Source of the DNA: JAKVCB01 sp965243695
GTDB taxonomy: Bacteria; Planctomycetota; Planctomycetia; Pirellulales; Lacipirellulaceae
Direction of reading: 5' to 3'
NCBI GenBank assembly: GCA_965243695.1
Contig: CBDEWC010000009.1
Span: forward strand, 186,001 to 250,000
DNA: 64,000 nt
This document shows, piece by piece, positions 45,193 to 53,774 of this stretch (position 1 is its first letter; each line of letters begins with the position of its first letter). Position numbers and translations under genes: made by a program. The notes below the pieces were generated by a model. It saw only the letters and a list, made by a program, of their open reading frames with translations, had not been told where the DNA came from and searched no databases.

Positions 45193-45960
45193 TCACCGAA
45201 CTCGAAGCGGTGCGGCTATCAGGGCCAGGAGGGCTAAGAGCAGGGTGGTCGGTTCAGGGATGGCGCTTGGGGTAATTGCTAGGATGCCGACGGAATCTCT
45301 CCAGGCTGCATCCATTCCGCTGGCCCAGGTTGGCTCGTTGTCGGTGTAGTAGAAGGAGTTGGTCCAGGTGGTTCCCGTGATGCGGCCTGCAAGACCGGTA
45401 AGTGTGGCCCCGCTCAAGTTCGCGCCACTGAGGTTGGCATTGTGGAGCCGGACCAGGCCGAGGTTGGCATTGGTTAAGTTGGCAATGGTCAGGTCGGCAC
45501 CCATTAAAAGTTGCACCTCGAAATAAGCACCGGTCAGATTTTCCTCAGCGAGGTCGCCATGGGGCTGCATATTGAAATTGCCGATAACATTACCATCAGT
45601 CCCGGTGACAGGCGTCAGGTGGCCACCCCAACCAGAAAAACTCGTCTGCTCTTTTTGGATGTTGTAATCTTGCAAGCTGCTGCCATCTTCATAAAGCACC
45701 CCGTATGAATCCATGAGCAACAGGTCGCCTACCAATAACTCGGAGGCGACATCAGATTCTCTGTCTGCAATCTTTTGTTTGAGGTTCTCGAACGTATCTC
45801 CACGCTCGACCTCCAGAGTAGTCGTGTTTCCATGATTGTGTTTCACGAAAAGCTGCATCCCGATAGCCGTGGTAGGACTGCAGGACACCATGGCCAGTAG
45901 TAAAAGAAGAATTCGACCAAATAGTATTGCCTCAATTTGCGGCATGTTATTTATCGTCAT
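45193..45960 (-). CDS. Ubiquitin-like/pentapeptide-repeat PEP-CTERM protein
   Basis: Read from ATG 45960 (255 residues; ATG 45945 five codons later is equally good, 46011 is possible). A signal peptide (FGRILLLLLAMVSCSPTTAIG, about 14-34) leads directly into a ubiquitin-like domain (35-113): MQLFVK, TTTLEVERGDTFENLKQKIA and YEDGSSLQDYNIQKEQT align with ubiquitin, including Lys6, Lys27, Lys29 and Lys63 positions, and the domain ends in Gly-Gly. Next come some ten A(N/D)L pentapeptides (about 130-190), a short linker, and the sorting tail AIPEPTTLLLALLALIAAPL, whose DNA holds a degenerate tail palindrome. An exported, exosortase-processed protein is expected. The role is unknown. Confidence 0.88.
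   Translation of the reverse strand: MTINNMPQIEAILFGRILLLLLAMVSCSPTTAIGMQLFVKHNHGNTTTLEVERGDTFENLKQKIADRESDVASELLVGDLLLMDSYGVLYEDGSSLQDYNIQKEQTSFSGWGGHLTPVTGTDGNVIGNFNMQPHGDLAEENLTGAYFEVQLLMGADLTIANLTNANLGLVRLHNANLSGANLSGATLTGLAGRITGTTWTNSFYYTDNEPTWASGMDAAWRDSVGILAITPSAIPEPTTLLLALLALIAAPLRVR
45622..45858 (-). other. Ubiquitin-like domain coding segment
   Basis: By eye about 33 of 76 positions equal human ubiquitin, concentrated in the first 34 residues and in the EDG..L.DYNIQKE block; a 3-residue insertion lies between. Gly-Gly follows but the chain continues, so it is not a free C-terminal tail. Confidence 0.85.
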
Positions 45961-46048
45961 TGTTATTTGTTTAGTGGCTAGAAGACGGTTGCGAACAGAC
46001 GTATTAGCCATCTGCGTGTTTTTGTCGCGACCAAAAGGCGGTGCAAGA

Positions 46049-46528
46049 TCACTGGTCAGGTTGACGTGCCCCCGGTACGGCCGCGAGGGCCAAGAAGGCC
46101 AGCAGCAGGGTGGCCGGTTCTGGGACGGGATCTGCTCCTGAACCACTGGTGATCCACGCGCCAAAGTTATTCACCCATAGAGCATAGCCAGCTGTTGTCG
46201 AATCGGGGCTGTCCCCGTCACGCCAGAGGTTGTAGTCCGCTGCATCCACGGTGCCGTCGTAGTTAAAATCGCCAGCCAGGATGGTTACGCCAGTTTCGAT
46301 CGCCAGGAGACCCTCGGCAGCAAGGCCTGTAATATTCCAGAGCAGGTCGTCCGGCAGCGGAGGGAGGCTGCCCATCCCATTTTCCGGTGAAGCCAGTGTT
46401 GGGGTCTGCCGTCGGCCCATCTCCCCAAGTGCCCGGAGGCGGCCAGTTCGGTTTTTGAAAGAGCACGCCAATATGCGCAAAAGGCCGTCATTGGCGGGTT
46501 GGTGAGCCCGGAACAAAAGCTGAATCAC
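46049..46528 (-). pseudogene. PEP-CTERM/dockerin gene with lost 5' end
   Basis: The last 100 residues are convincing: SLPPLPDDLLWNITGLAAEG (end of a beta domain), the calcium repeat GDFNYDGTVDAADYNLWRDG and PVPEPATLLLAFLALAAVPG. The first 50 residues are not; there is no signal peptide and the expected beta domain is broken over other frames. The tail has drifted from the palindrome consensus. It lies just upstream of the ubiquitin-like gene on the same strand. It could still be a short gene, but a relic is more likely. Confidence 0.6.
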
Positions 46529-46652
46529 TCGTGGGGAATTCGAGATAATTCTTGCTTCCCGGCCACTTGCCGGATAAGGTCGTAACAGATTTGGGAGGTA
46601 AGGTGAAACTTATTGGGATGAGAAATCCTGTCAGCCGTCTGGAGTCGTCAAG

Positions 46653-47906
46653 ATGAGAATTGCGTACCGGGTAATCGCCTCCACGATGTTGTTAGTTCAA
46701 CCGGTTGATGCGGTCGGGGAAGTCGCCGGTCACGACTGGCCGTGCTGGCGGGGCCCAGAGCGGAATGGCATCTCGCGCGAGACCGACTGGTCGTGGGAGT
46801 GGGGATCGGAGGGACCCAAGGTCCGCTGGCGGGCCGCGGTCGGCAATGGGTTCTCCTCTTTCGCAGTCGTTGATGACCGGGTTTACACGCTTGGCAACAG
46901 GGAGAACACCGATACGGTATTTTGCTTTGACGCCAACACGGGGGATATCTTGTGGCGTCATAGTTATCCTTGCGACCTGCAGCCCGCCTCCTATGAGGGC
47001 GGTCCTGGCTGCACCCCTGCCGTCGACGGAATGCATCTATTCGTGTTCAGTAAAGGAGGTGACCTGTTCTGCCTGCACGCGGCTACGGGCGAAACCGTCT
47101 GGTCGAAAAAGTTTCCGCCTTGGCCATATCTCCCGGGCGACTGGGTAAACACGTGGCGCTATGCCGGTTCACCACTTCTCTGCCAGGAACGGCTGATAAT
47201 GAGTGTCGGTCAAGCCGGCCTGGCCCTTAACAAAACGGATGGCGACGTCATTTGGGAAAGCGCCGCGGGTCACCCGGGATACTCATCGCCGGTACCCTTT
47301 TCTGCTCAACAGGGACAAGCAGTTGTATTTTTCTCAGGCCACGCCGTAGTTGGCGTCATGGCAAGCTCCGGGCGCCAGCTGTGGCAGTTGCCCTGGAACA
47401 CCGAGTGGGACCTGAACGCGGCGGACCCTATCATTCACGATGGGAAGATGTTTGTCTCATCGGGCAATGGAGTGGGCTGCGCATTGTTTGATATTACGGC
47501 GGATCCGCCGGTGGAACTTTGGCGCAACAAGCGTATCAAAAACTTGATGAACAGCTCGATTTACTGGCAGGGGCACGTATTTGGTTTCAACGAGACGCAC
47601 CTGGCGTGCATTTCCTGGGACACGGGCGAATTGAATTGGACGACGCGGGATCTACGCAAGGGATCCTTGGTCCTGGCGGGCGGGAAGCTCATTCTGCTGG
47701 ATGAGACTGGCAAGTTGGTGATCGCCGAGGCCACAGGCCAGGGCTACAAGCCGCTGGCGGAAGCCCAGGTCCTCGACGGGCGATGCTGGACCACGCCGGT
47801 CCTGGCGGGAGGCCACATCTATGTTCGCAACGCGGCGGGGAAAGTCGTCTCGCTCGATGTGCGGGCAGACGAAAGGGAGTCAGCATCCGGCAATGCGCAT
47901 GAATGA
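46653..47906 (+). CDS. Exported PQQ-like beta-propeller protein
   Basis: A 417-residue protein with a signal peptide (about 1-22) and WPCWRGPERNGISRETDW, the opening of planctomycete BamB/PQQ-like eight-bladed propellers. Repeated Trp-docking blades follow (FCFDANTGDILWRHSYP, CLHAATGETVWSKKFPP, ISWDTGELNWTTRDL). These proteins act outside the inner membrane, usually as binding or scaffold propellers; no evidence shows that PQQ is bound. GGAG lies 9 bases before ATG 46653. The length is typical. The recombinase relic starts 30 bp downstream. Confidence 0.93.
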   Translation: MRIAYRVIASTMLLVQPVDAVGEVAGHDWPCWRGPERNGISRETDWSWEWGSEGPKVRWRAAVGNGFSSFAVVDDRVYTLGNRENTDTVFCFDANTGDILWRHSYPCDLQPASYEGGPGCTPAVDGMHLFVFSKGGDLFCLHAATGETVWSKKFPPWPYLPGDWVNTWRYAGSPLLCQERLIMSVGQAGLALNKTDGDVIWESAAGHPGYSSPVPFSAQQGQAVVFFSGHAVVGVMASSGRQLWQLPWNTEWDLNAADPIIHDGKMFVSSGNGVGCALFDITADPPVELWRNKRIKNLMNSSIYWQGHVFGFNETHLACISWDTGELNWTTRDLRKGSLVLAGGKLILLDETGKLVIAEATGQGYKPLAEAQVLDGRCWTTPVLAGGHIYVRNAAGKVVSLDVRADERESASGNAHE

Positions 47907-47935
47907 CCAACGCAAATCGCTAGGCAGTGAATCTA

Positions 47936-48190
47936 AGGGCACAACTTCAGCGGATCATTAAGCGAACAGGCGTCGCCCCCTGGCCCAAGTTGTGGCAGAA
48001 CTTGCCTGCCACGAGAGCCACGGAGCTTGCCCGAGCGTTTCCTGGGCACGTTGCGTCAGGCTTCCTGGGGTACTCCGAAAGGGCGGCCACCAAGCACGAC
48101 TGACAGGTGACTGCTGAGGACTTCACAAAACGGGCCGTAGATCATGTCGCAACAGACCCGCACACCGGGTAGAGGCCTTTTGCACGACTC
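47936..48190 (+). pseudogene. Tyrosine recombinase C-terminal relic
   Basis: Reading PWPKLWQNLPATRATELARA, then FPGHVASGFLGYSERAATKH, this is the catalytic C-terminal end of a planctomycete-type phage integrase (the R of ATRATELA and the H of PGH are active-site positions). The catalytic Tyr, expected right after KH, is replaced by an Asp codon followed by a stop, and then QVTAEDFTKRA continues. No N-terminal part is present. It is a relic. Its head is repeated at 60928-61047 and its tail at 57960-58120. Confidence 0.8.
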
Positions 48191-48535
48191 CGCTGGTCGA
48201 AACAGCTTTGTTGTTAGGCAGGGAGCAGGCGAGCAAATCGGTCCCCACACCCAATCAAAGAGAAGATGGCGAGAATAGTATTTGCGGTTACAGGAACAGT
48301 ATTCGTTTGCGTTTTCTGGTAGAACTGGAAATACAAGGAGCCGGCATCCGAAAAACGGTCTGTTATGAAACTAAAGCTGATATCGAAGACGTCCAGTTCT
48401 CGCGGATTAGATGGGTGTCAGAAGTTCTCGCCAACTTTCTTTGCAGTTTGCGTCTTTGACGGTCTTGTTTGGCCTGAACACGGAGTTTTATCCGTTCTGT
48501 CTGTCGGCTGATGAGGTGCATAGGTGGTTCATAGA

Positions 48536-50188
48536 ATGAAACGAGTCCTGTTCGTACTGATTTTAGTGTTGTCTTGCGTCTCGCGGTCAAACGCCGATCC
48601 ACCCCAAGACGGCATAGCCGTGGTGGAAGCGAATCGACTGGCGAAGTTTCAGGAAATGTTAGGCCGATTGCCGCAAAAACAAATGACTGGCGTGGATCTT
48701 CGCTGGCATGCTGACTTGGCTGTCAACTACGCGACGAGCGTGCTTCATGAAAAGGCGGATGGCCGCCCCCTTTATGCCAACTATGTTTGGGGGGCGCCAG
48801 CGCATATGGATCACAGCGAATGGGATGTCCCGCACTGCGTGGGGCGCCTTCTGCATACGATCTTTTTGTGGGAGGCAATGGTGGAAAAGCGTGTCGCAGA
48901 TGAGATGAAGGTCGAAACCCTTCGCAAACTCCTGCACCAAAGTATCTCGTCAGATGATCACTTTGCGCACTTCCCTAAATACTGTCGTCAGTCGGAGGAG
49001 ATTGACTGGCATAGTCAACGGGAAGTGTTATTTGGGTTGGTGGGGTTGGTCCGACATCGCTCGGACGATCGTTCGCGACAGCTGGCGAAGGATTTGATCG
49101 ATGCATACCTGAAGCTGCTCGCTCGCGATGACTTTTCACCCAATCCTCAATTGCATGGCCGAATGCTCGATGCGGTCCTCGACTACAACCGAACCGTTGA
49201 TGACGAAACCGGACGACAAGTAGCGCAGAAGCTTGCGGATTTGTTTGGTGCCTGGTGTGACCAACAGACAGCGTTTCCCTCACCGGCTCATAATCATTCC
49301 ATTCTGGGAACGATTGCCAATCTAATCGAGTTTGGAATCCAAACTGACCAGCCCCGTTACATACGGTCGGGGCAACGGATGATCGACGGACCTGTGTATT
49401 CCATCCGTTCATCCTTTGGCCACGTTGCCGAAGGAGCAACTGTGCGCGGGGAAGCCAACTGTACGGGCGACTTAATTCGAGCCTTGCTCATGCTGGGGCG
49501 GAAAGTCGATCCGAGGTATCTGGACGAAGCGGAAATAGCCATTCGCAATCATTTGTTGGCAAGCCAGCATCTAGATTCGTCATTAGCCCAATTCGTGCCG
49601 CGATCCGACTTGCCCGCCGACAACGAACAGCGTGTTTACACGGAGGCCGCCGGCCGAGCAGTCGGTGGTTTTTCCTTTACGCTTCCCAACGATCTGATTG
49701 ATGCCGCGTATCCGCATTTGGCGGTCGATTTAGCCGAGGGCGGTATGCACGCGATCGTCGATGCGTGGGACAATACGATCCACGTGGCATTAGAGGCAAT
49801 CACCGTACACCTGCTGTTTTCACAGAAACGGCCGGAGATTGAGGTTCGATCTCACCTCCCTGGAAAGGGGTACATCGAATTGATTATTCACCGTCCGGGG
49901 CGCCTGTACATTCGAATTCCGGGTACAGTTGAACGGAATAGCCTGAAGATCACAGCAGCTGGCAGGGACGTCGAGCTACGGTTTGAAGGAGCGTATGCTG
50001 TCATTCCGCCTCAGGAAGCCGGAATTCAGATTGCACTGGCGTTCCCACTGGCAAGAAAGTTCACCACCGAAACAATCGGCGACGATGTGTACCAGCAGGA
50101 GTGGCTAGGCGATATGCTCCGCAGCATGACTCCTCGCGGAAAAAACGTACCACTCTATGTGCCGTCGCGACTTGAGATTTACAAGTGA
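48536..50188 (+). CDS. Exported toroid-type protein of unknown function
   Basis: From ATG 48536 the 550-residue product has a signal peptide (KRVLFVLILVLSCVSRSNA), a helical body (about 25-430; WDVPHCVGRLLHTIFLWEAM, GEANCTGDLIRALLMLGRKV, LDEAEIAIRNHLLASQ) that looks like an (alpha/alpha) toroid as in GH127 arabinofuranosidase-like proteins, and a C-terminal beta sandwich (about 445-540). No catalytic Cys or Glu pair can be assigned with confidence. It lies between two pieces of recombinase debris (ending near 48190 and starting near 50250), so it may have entered this site later. Glycosidase function is inference. Confidence 0.82.
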   Translation: MKRVLFVLILVLSCVSRSNADPPQDGIAVVEANRLAKFQEMLGRLPQKQMTGVDLRWHADLAVNYATSVLHEKADGRPLYANYVWGAPAHMDHSEWDVPHCVGRLLHTIFLWEAMVEKRVADEMKVETLRKLLHQSISSDDHFAHFPKYCRQSEEIDWHSQREVLFGLVGLVRHRSDDRSRQLAKDLIDAYLKLLARDDFSPNPQLHGRMLDAVLDYNRTVDDETGRQVAQKLADLFGAWCDQQTAFPSPAHNHSILGTIANLIEFGIQTDQPRYIRSGQRMIDGPVYSIRSSFGHVAEGATVRGEANCTGDLIRALLMLGRKVDPRYLDEAEIAIRNHLLASQHLDSSLAQFVPRSDLPADNEQRVYTEAAGRAVGGFSFTLPNDLIDAAYPHLAVDLAEGGMHAIVDAWDNTIHVALEAITVHLLFSQKRPEIEVRSHLPGKGYIELIIHRPGRLYIRIPGTVERNSLKITAAGRDVELRFEGAYAVIPPQEAGIQIALAFPLARKFTTETIGDDVYQQEWLGDMLRSMTPRGKNVPLYVPSRLEIYK

Positions 50189-50249
50189 CGGCGAACATCG
50201 GCCCGGGAATGACCGGCAGGCAAAATGCCTTGAGCGGATGATGAGGGAG

Positions 50250-50345
50250 TTGAATAATTACGACAAGCCCTCCGAAAACCGGTGATCACCCCAGATCACG
50301 ATGCAGAATAAGAACCGGGCTGCGCAGAATGGGGCACAACAATTT
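50250..50345 (+). pseudogene. Tyrosine recombinase 3'-end relic
   Basis: CTCCGAAAACCGG, CACCCCAGATC and CTGCGCAGAAT match, in order, the stretch 58232-58290 that follows the recombinase tail there. No reading frame is left. It probably belongs to the relic at 47936-48190. Confidence 0.4.
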
Positions 50346-50367
50346 GTTTGATAGTCCGTTGTCCCTT

Positions 50368-51486
50368 TCACCGCGGTATGCCCAGGCAAATTCGGAAGCC
50401 ATCTCGTGAGTCAGAATAGGTGACGCCGTAGATTCCCAGGCGAACAGCACAGCGGGCATTGCCGGGAACATCGTAGTAGGTTCCACCTCGGCACACGGGG
50501 CTCAGCACGGTACGCAGTTCTGCATCCACATAATGAACGTCTTTGTGTCCACCCTTCGGATCGAAATGGTCCAGGGTGAATTCCCACACGCCACCGAGCA
50601 TGTCGGCCAATCCAAACCCGTTTCGCCCTCGTTCTCCGTAGCAGTCAACTGGCGAGATCATCGCGAAGCCATCACTCCAGGGAAGCTTTGCGCCAGGCCA
50701 AACCTCGTCTCGATCTGGCAGGAAATCTATGGCCGAAATGTTGAGCCTTCCCTTGGTATCGTTCAGGTCATTTCCCCACCAGAAGTAGCTACTGTCATGA
50801 CGGCCGCCACGACAGGCATAGGCCCACTCAGCTTCAGTGGGCAGTCGGTAGATCAAGCCGTCGGGCAGAGATCCGGCGTTTCGTTCCTTCTCTGTCAGCC
50901 AGGCACAAAACGCCTTCATGTCGTTATAGCTAACGCAAACGACAGGAAAGTTGTCCTGTTGGATGACGCCATGGTTCGGGGTTCTCCAACTCTTGTCTTT
51001 CATGTCCACCCAGGGATGTGGAGGCTTTCCACTTTTGCCATGTTGAGGGACCCAGGTTGTATCGAAACACATTGTCGTTCCACCCGGCTTCTCCGCATCC
51101 GTGACAAAGCCGGTTGTGTCTGCAAACACTCGAAATTGTGCAACCGTTACCTCCGTGCGCCCCATCCAAAAGCCATCCTTGACCCGCAATGGCCTGGGTT
51201 CCCCTTCGTAGGACTCTCGCACACCTCCGCCTGACGAGAATTTCGCACCTCCGTCTTGACTCACAGCCCACTGCTTTTCGGCCGCCGTGCTGCCCATCAT
51301 GAAATCGCCGGGTGGAATGAACACGACCTCAAGGTTGACACGAGAGCCCAAACGTACTTGCTTGGCCCCGCCCTGGACTGGATTCTCGGCGCATGCGATG
51401 CCATCGTTATCCCAACCATTGCCGATGATTACGAAGAGCAACGCAGTCAGTGAACTGAGAGTCAAACAACCTGACCAAGCGTTCAT
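50368..51486 (-). CDS. Exported SUMF1-domain protein, separate subfamily
   Basis: A 372-residue protein with a signal peptide (about 1-33) and a full SUMF1 domain: VFIPPGDFMMGSTAAEKQWA, KDGFWMGRTEVTVAQFRVFA, YRLPTEAEWAYACRGG, NGFGLADMLGGVWEFTLDHF and VCRGGTYYDVPGNARCAVRL. It is longer than the 39/55/58-kb paralogues and clearly another branch, closer in layout to true formylglycine enzymes, but the two Cys after RGG are again missing (positions read Y-Y-D-V). So sulfatase maturation is doubtful. AAGGTGAG precedes ATG 51486. It is a single gene, convergent with the toroid gene. Confidence 0.92.
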   Translation of the reverse strand: MNAWSGCLTLSSLTALLFVIIGNGWDNDGIACAENPVQGGAKQVRLGSRVNLEVVFIPPGDFMMGSTAAEKQWAVSQDGGAKFSSGGGVRESYEGEPRPLRVKDGFWMGRTEVTVAQFRVFADTTGFVTDAEKPGGTTMCFDTTWVPQHGKSGKPPHPWVDMKDKSWRTPNHGVIQQDNFPVVCVSYNDMKAFCAWLTEKERNAGSLPDGLIYRLPTEAEWAYACRGGRHDSSYFWWGNDLNDTKGRLNISAIDFLPDRDEVWPGAKLPWSDGFAMISPVDCYGERGRNGFGLADMLGGVWEFTLDHFDPKGGHKDVHYVDAELRTVLSPVCRGGTYYDVPGNARCAVRLGIYGVTYSDSRDGFRICLGIPR

Positions 51487-51769
51487 GAAGGGATCTCACC
51501 TTAGGGAATATATTCCAGATAGAACCAACACCGACTATTAGCCCGCGAGCAGTTCGGCACACGCCTGCAGGCCAAGGTACTCATTGAACGGTGGCGGCGG
51601 CACCAAAGCACGCCGGCCACATCCAAGAAGCTGGCGCAATTGATCACATTTGCTGCAAGACCATGGAGCAGGTCACAGGGACTTTTCCCGTAGGGTGCGA
51701 GTATACCTTGTGTTATCGCTGGTCAAAAGAGGCAGAAACAGTCTTTAGCGACGAGGGGAGATTACTTCC

Positions 51770-51913
51770 TCACCCGCACCGCACTCGCAGCGGTGCGGCT
51801 ACCAGGGCCAAGAGGGCTAATAAGCGGGTGACCGGTTCGGGGACTGCAGCCGTGCCTTCTAAATCGGTCGCAGGTCCAACTTCAAACCCATAACGTCCTG
51901 GGAACTCCAGCAT
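51770..51913 (-). pseudogene. PEP-CTERM gene remnant, tail only (47 aa)
   Basis: A frame from ATG 51913 gives GFEVGPATDLEGTAAVPEPV, then TRLLALLALVAAPLRVRCG. The part before PEP resembles the 40506 remnant (NFEALATGSEGATAVPEP). The consensus Thr-Leu-Leu after PEP has become Thr-Arg-Leu, so decay has begun. The tail palindrome (51774-51798) is present. Confidence 0.65.
51774..51798 (-). repeat. PEP-CTERM tail palindrome, copy 3
   Basis: CCGCACCGC-ACTCGCA-GCGGTGCGG, with perfect 9-bp arms; only the loop differs from copy 2. Confidence 0.92.
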
Positions 51914-51960
51914 TCAGGCCTCAGTAGCGTGTCGTTGGATTTTGGAGGTTATAATTGAAA

Positions 51961-51990
51961 CTCCCTGTTTTCCCTGTAGAAAACAGGGAG
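51961..51990. repeat. Perfect 12-bp hairpin in intergenic DNA
   Basis: CTCCCTGTTTTC (51961-51972) pairs fully with GAAAACAGGGAG (51979-51990) around the loop CCTGTA. It lies between a minus-strand relic and the plus-strand gene at 52148, so it could be a terminator-like structure or a small dispersed element; no T-run follows. Confidence 0.8.
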
Positions 51991-52147
51991 AGCGAATGGA
52001 ATCGCAGGTTGAGACCGTGTGGTGAAGGCAGGGCGCAGGGTATTCGCTTGGTAGAGCTATGATATAAAAAGCGTAACAGTGCGATCGGGAGCGTCACGAT
52101 CGTTGTGGATTTCCTGTGAGCCTTAAAGACATCCGAGGAGAGTGAAT

Positions 52148-53728
52148 ATGACTCAGCCTAAGAGCAACTGGCCCTGTGCCGGGATCCGCATCAGCTTGAT
52201 TTGGTGCCTCGCTTCGGTGGCGATGGCAGAACCTGCTGAGGAGGGCAACATTCGAGGACGCGTGATCTATAACCTTGATTGCACCGAATACTTCGTGGGT
52301 ACATTCGGGCCCAACGTACCAGAGACGATTGACAAGTTTGTGGAAGATCACGCCACAGCCGGCATCACCGAGTTGTGGATCAACGTCAACGCCCAACGCA
52401 CCAATTACCGTAGTGACGTTTGGGAAGCGTCGTGGGATGGGTACGATCCTTCGGCCGGTACCGACCAGCCGTTTTTCGCAGGAATTGCTCCAGGACGAAT
52501 TGCCGGGCCAATTGCCAACGATTCCCAGATGTTCATCAACATGTGGGAGTTGCATGAACAGGGGTGCGATTACCCCAAACGGATGCTCGAAAGCGCACGA
52601 CGTAACGGCCTCCGGGCATGGATCTCCCTCCGCATGAACGACGGCCACAGCCCCGAGCGTCCCGAGCACCCCGGTCACAGCACAATCTGGAAAGCGAATC
52701 CCCAGTGGCGATTGACTTCCGGCTACGGTCTGGACTATGAGCAACCCGAAGTACGCCAGCATTACCTGAACCTGATTCGCGAGGTATGTGACCGCTACGA
52801 CATCGATGGGCTGGAACTGGACTTTCAGCGTTTCTGGCTTTATTTTCGACCTAGGCGGGAGCACAATGGCAACAAGCTGATGCTCAAGTTCATGGAGCAG
52901 GCACGGGCGGCCACGCGGGAGGCGGAACAGCGGTTGGGACACCCGGTTGAGTTGGCCGTTCGCGTGCCAGGCAACCCGTGGACAGCCCGCCGGCACGGAC
53001 TCGATGCGGTCGCCTGGGCACGCGCCGGATTGGTGGACCTGGTTGTGGCAGGCTCTTTTTGGTTTTCAACCAACAGTGACATTCCGGTCGAAACCTGGAA
53101 GGGCTTGCTTAAAAAGACCGATGTCCAGGTGGCTGTGCACCTGGAAGCTAGCCTGGACTCAGGCGCCAATGGGCGCCGGACAATGACGCACGAAGAGATG
53201 CGGGGAATCCTGTTGGGTGCCTTGCACCGTGGTGCTGATGGGGTCTACTTCTTTAACTTCTTTACAGGACCGTACCATCAGTGGCCACGAGAAGATCACC
53301 ATCGGTTGCTCCGGGATGCCGGCTGTTATGATGCGCTTTGCGCTGGTCCGCGTCGGCATCCGCTGACGATCACCAGCCCATGGTCGGTGGGGGAACCGGC
53401 CCGGGATTCGCAGTTGCCTTATACGGGTACACATGGCATTTTCCGTCTCTATACCGGTCCAAAACCGTCGGAGGGTCAACAGGCCCAGGTAGAACTGGCG
53501 GTGCCCGACAATCAACAGCTGGAAGTTCGGCTCAATGGCGTTCGTTGCCCCGGGTCGACCATTGCGGATACCGAGCACATCAAGGTCTCTGGCTGGGAAG
53601 GGGCTGGACTCGGTTCGCGTCAGGCGTTTGCGGTACCCCCGGAGGCGATGAGTGAAGGTTACAATCTTGTCGAAGCATTTGCACCGCAGGACATTACGAT
53701 CAAGTGGGTGGAGATTTCTGTCAAATAA
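52148..53728 (+). CDS. Exported TIM-barrel glycosidase-like protein, paralogue
   Basis: The start is ATG 52148 (GAGGAG upstream; GTG two codons earlier is less likely), giving 526 residues. A signal peptide (about 1-26, ending VAMAE) precedes VIYNLDCTEYFVG, ISLRMNDGHSPERPEH and YDIDGLELDFQRFWLYF, which match the strand-end blocks of 5121-6761. Candidate acid residues are the Glu/Asp of LELDF and the Asp of RMND. A C-terminal beta domain (about 405-526) ends it. The paralogues lie 47 kb apart, each beside a sugar-acid dehydratase gene (IlvD/Edd there, enolase type here). The substrate is unknown. Confidence 0.87.
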   Translation: MTQPKSNWPCAGIRISLIWCLASVAMAEPAEEGNIRGRVIYNLDCTEYFVGTFGPNVPETIDKFVEDHATAGITELWINVNAQRTNYRSDVWEASWDGYDPSAGTDQPFFAGIAPGRIAGPIANDSQMFINMWELHEQGCDYPKRMLESARRNGLRAWISLRMNDGHSPERPEHPGHSTIWKANPQWRLTSGYGLDYEQPEVRQHYLNLIREVCDRYDIDGLELDFQRFWLYFRPRREHNGNKLMLKFMEQARAATREAEQRLGHPVELAVRVPGNPWTARRHGLDAVAWARAGLVDLVVAGSFWFSTNSDIPVETWKGLLKKTDVQVAVHLEASLDSGANGRRTMTHEEMRGILLGALHRGADGVYFFNFFTGPYHQWPREDHHRLLRDAGCYDALCAGPRRHPLTITSPWSVGEPARDSQLPYTGTHGIFRLYTGPKPSEGQQAQVELAVPDNQQLEVRLNGVRCPGSTIADTEHIKVSGWEGAGLGSRQAFAVPPEAMSEGYNLVEAFAPQDITIKWVEISVK

Positions 53729-53774
53729 GAGCCCGGGAGGCACTCCAGATTTCGGGGGGGCCAGTATCGGTTAC

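Noticed and set aside
46653..47906. Assignment as a BamB outer-membrane assembly factor
   Set aside because: Only the propeller class is supported; the opening WPCWRGPxRNG belongs to a large planctomycete group of PQQ-like proteins with no link to outer-membrane assembly.
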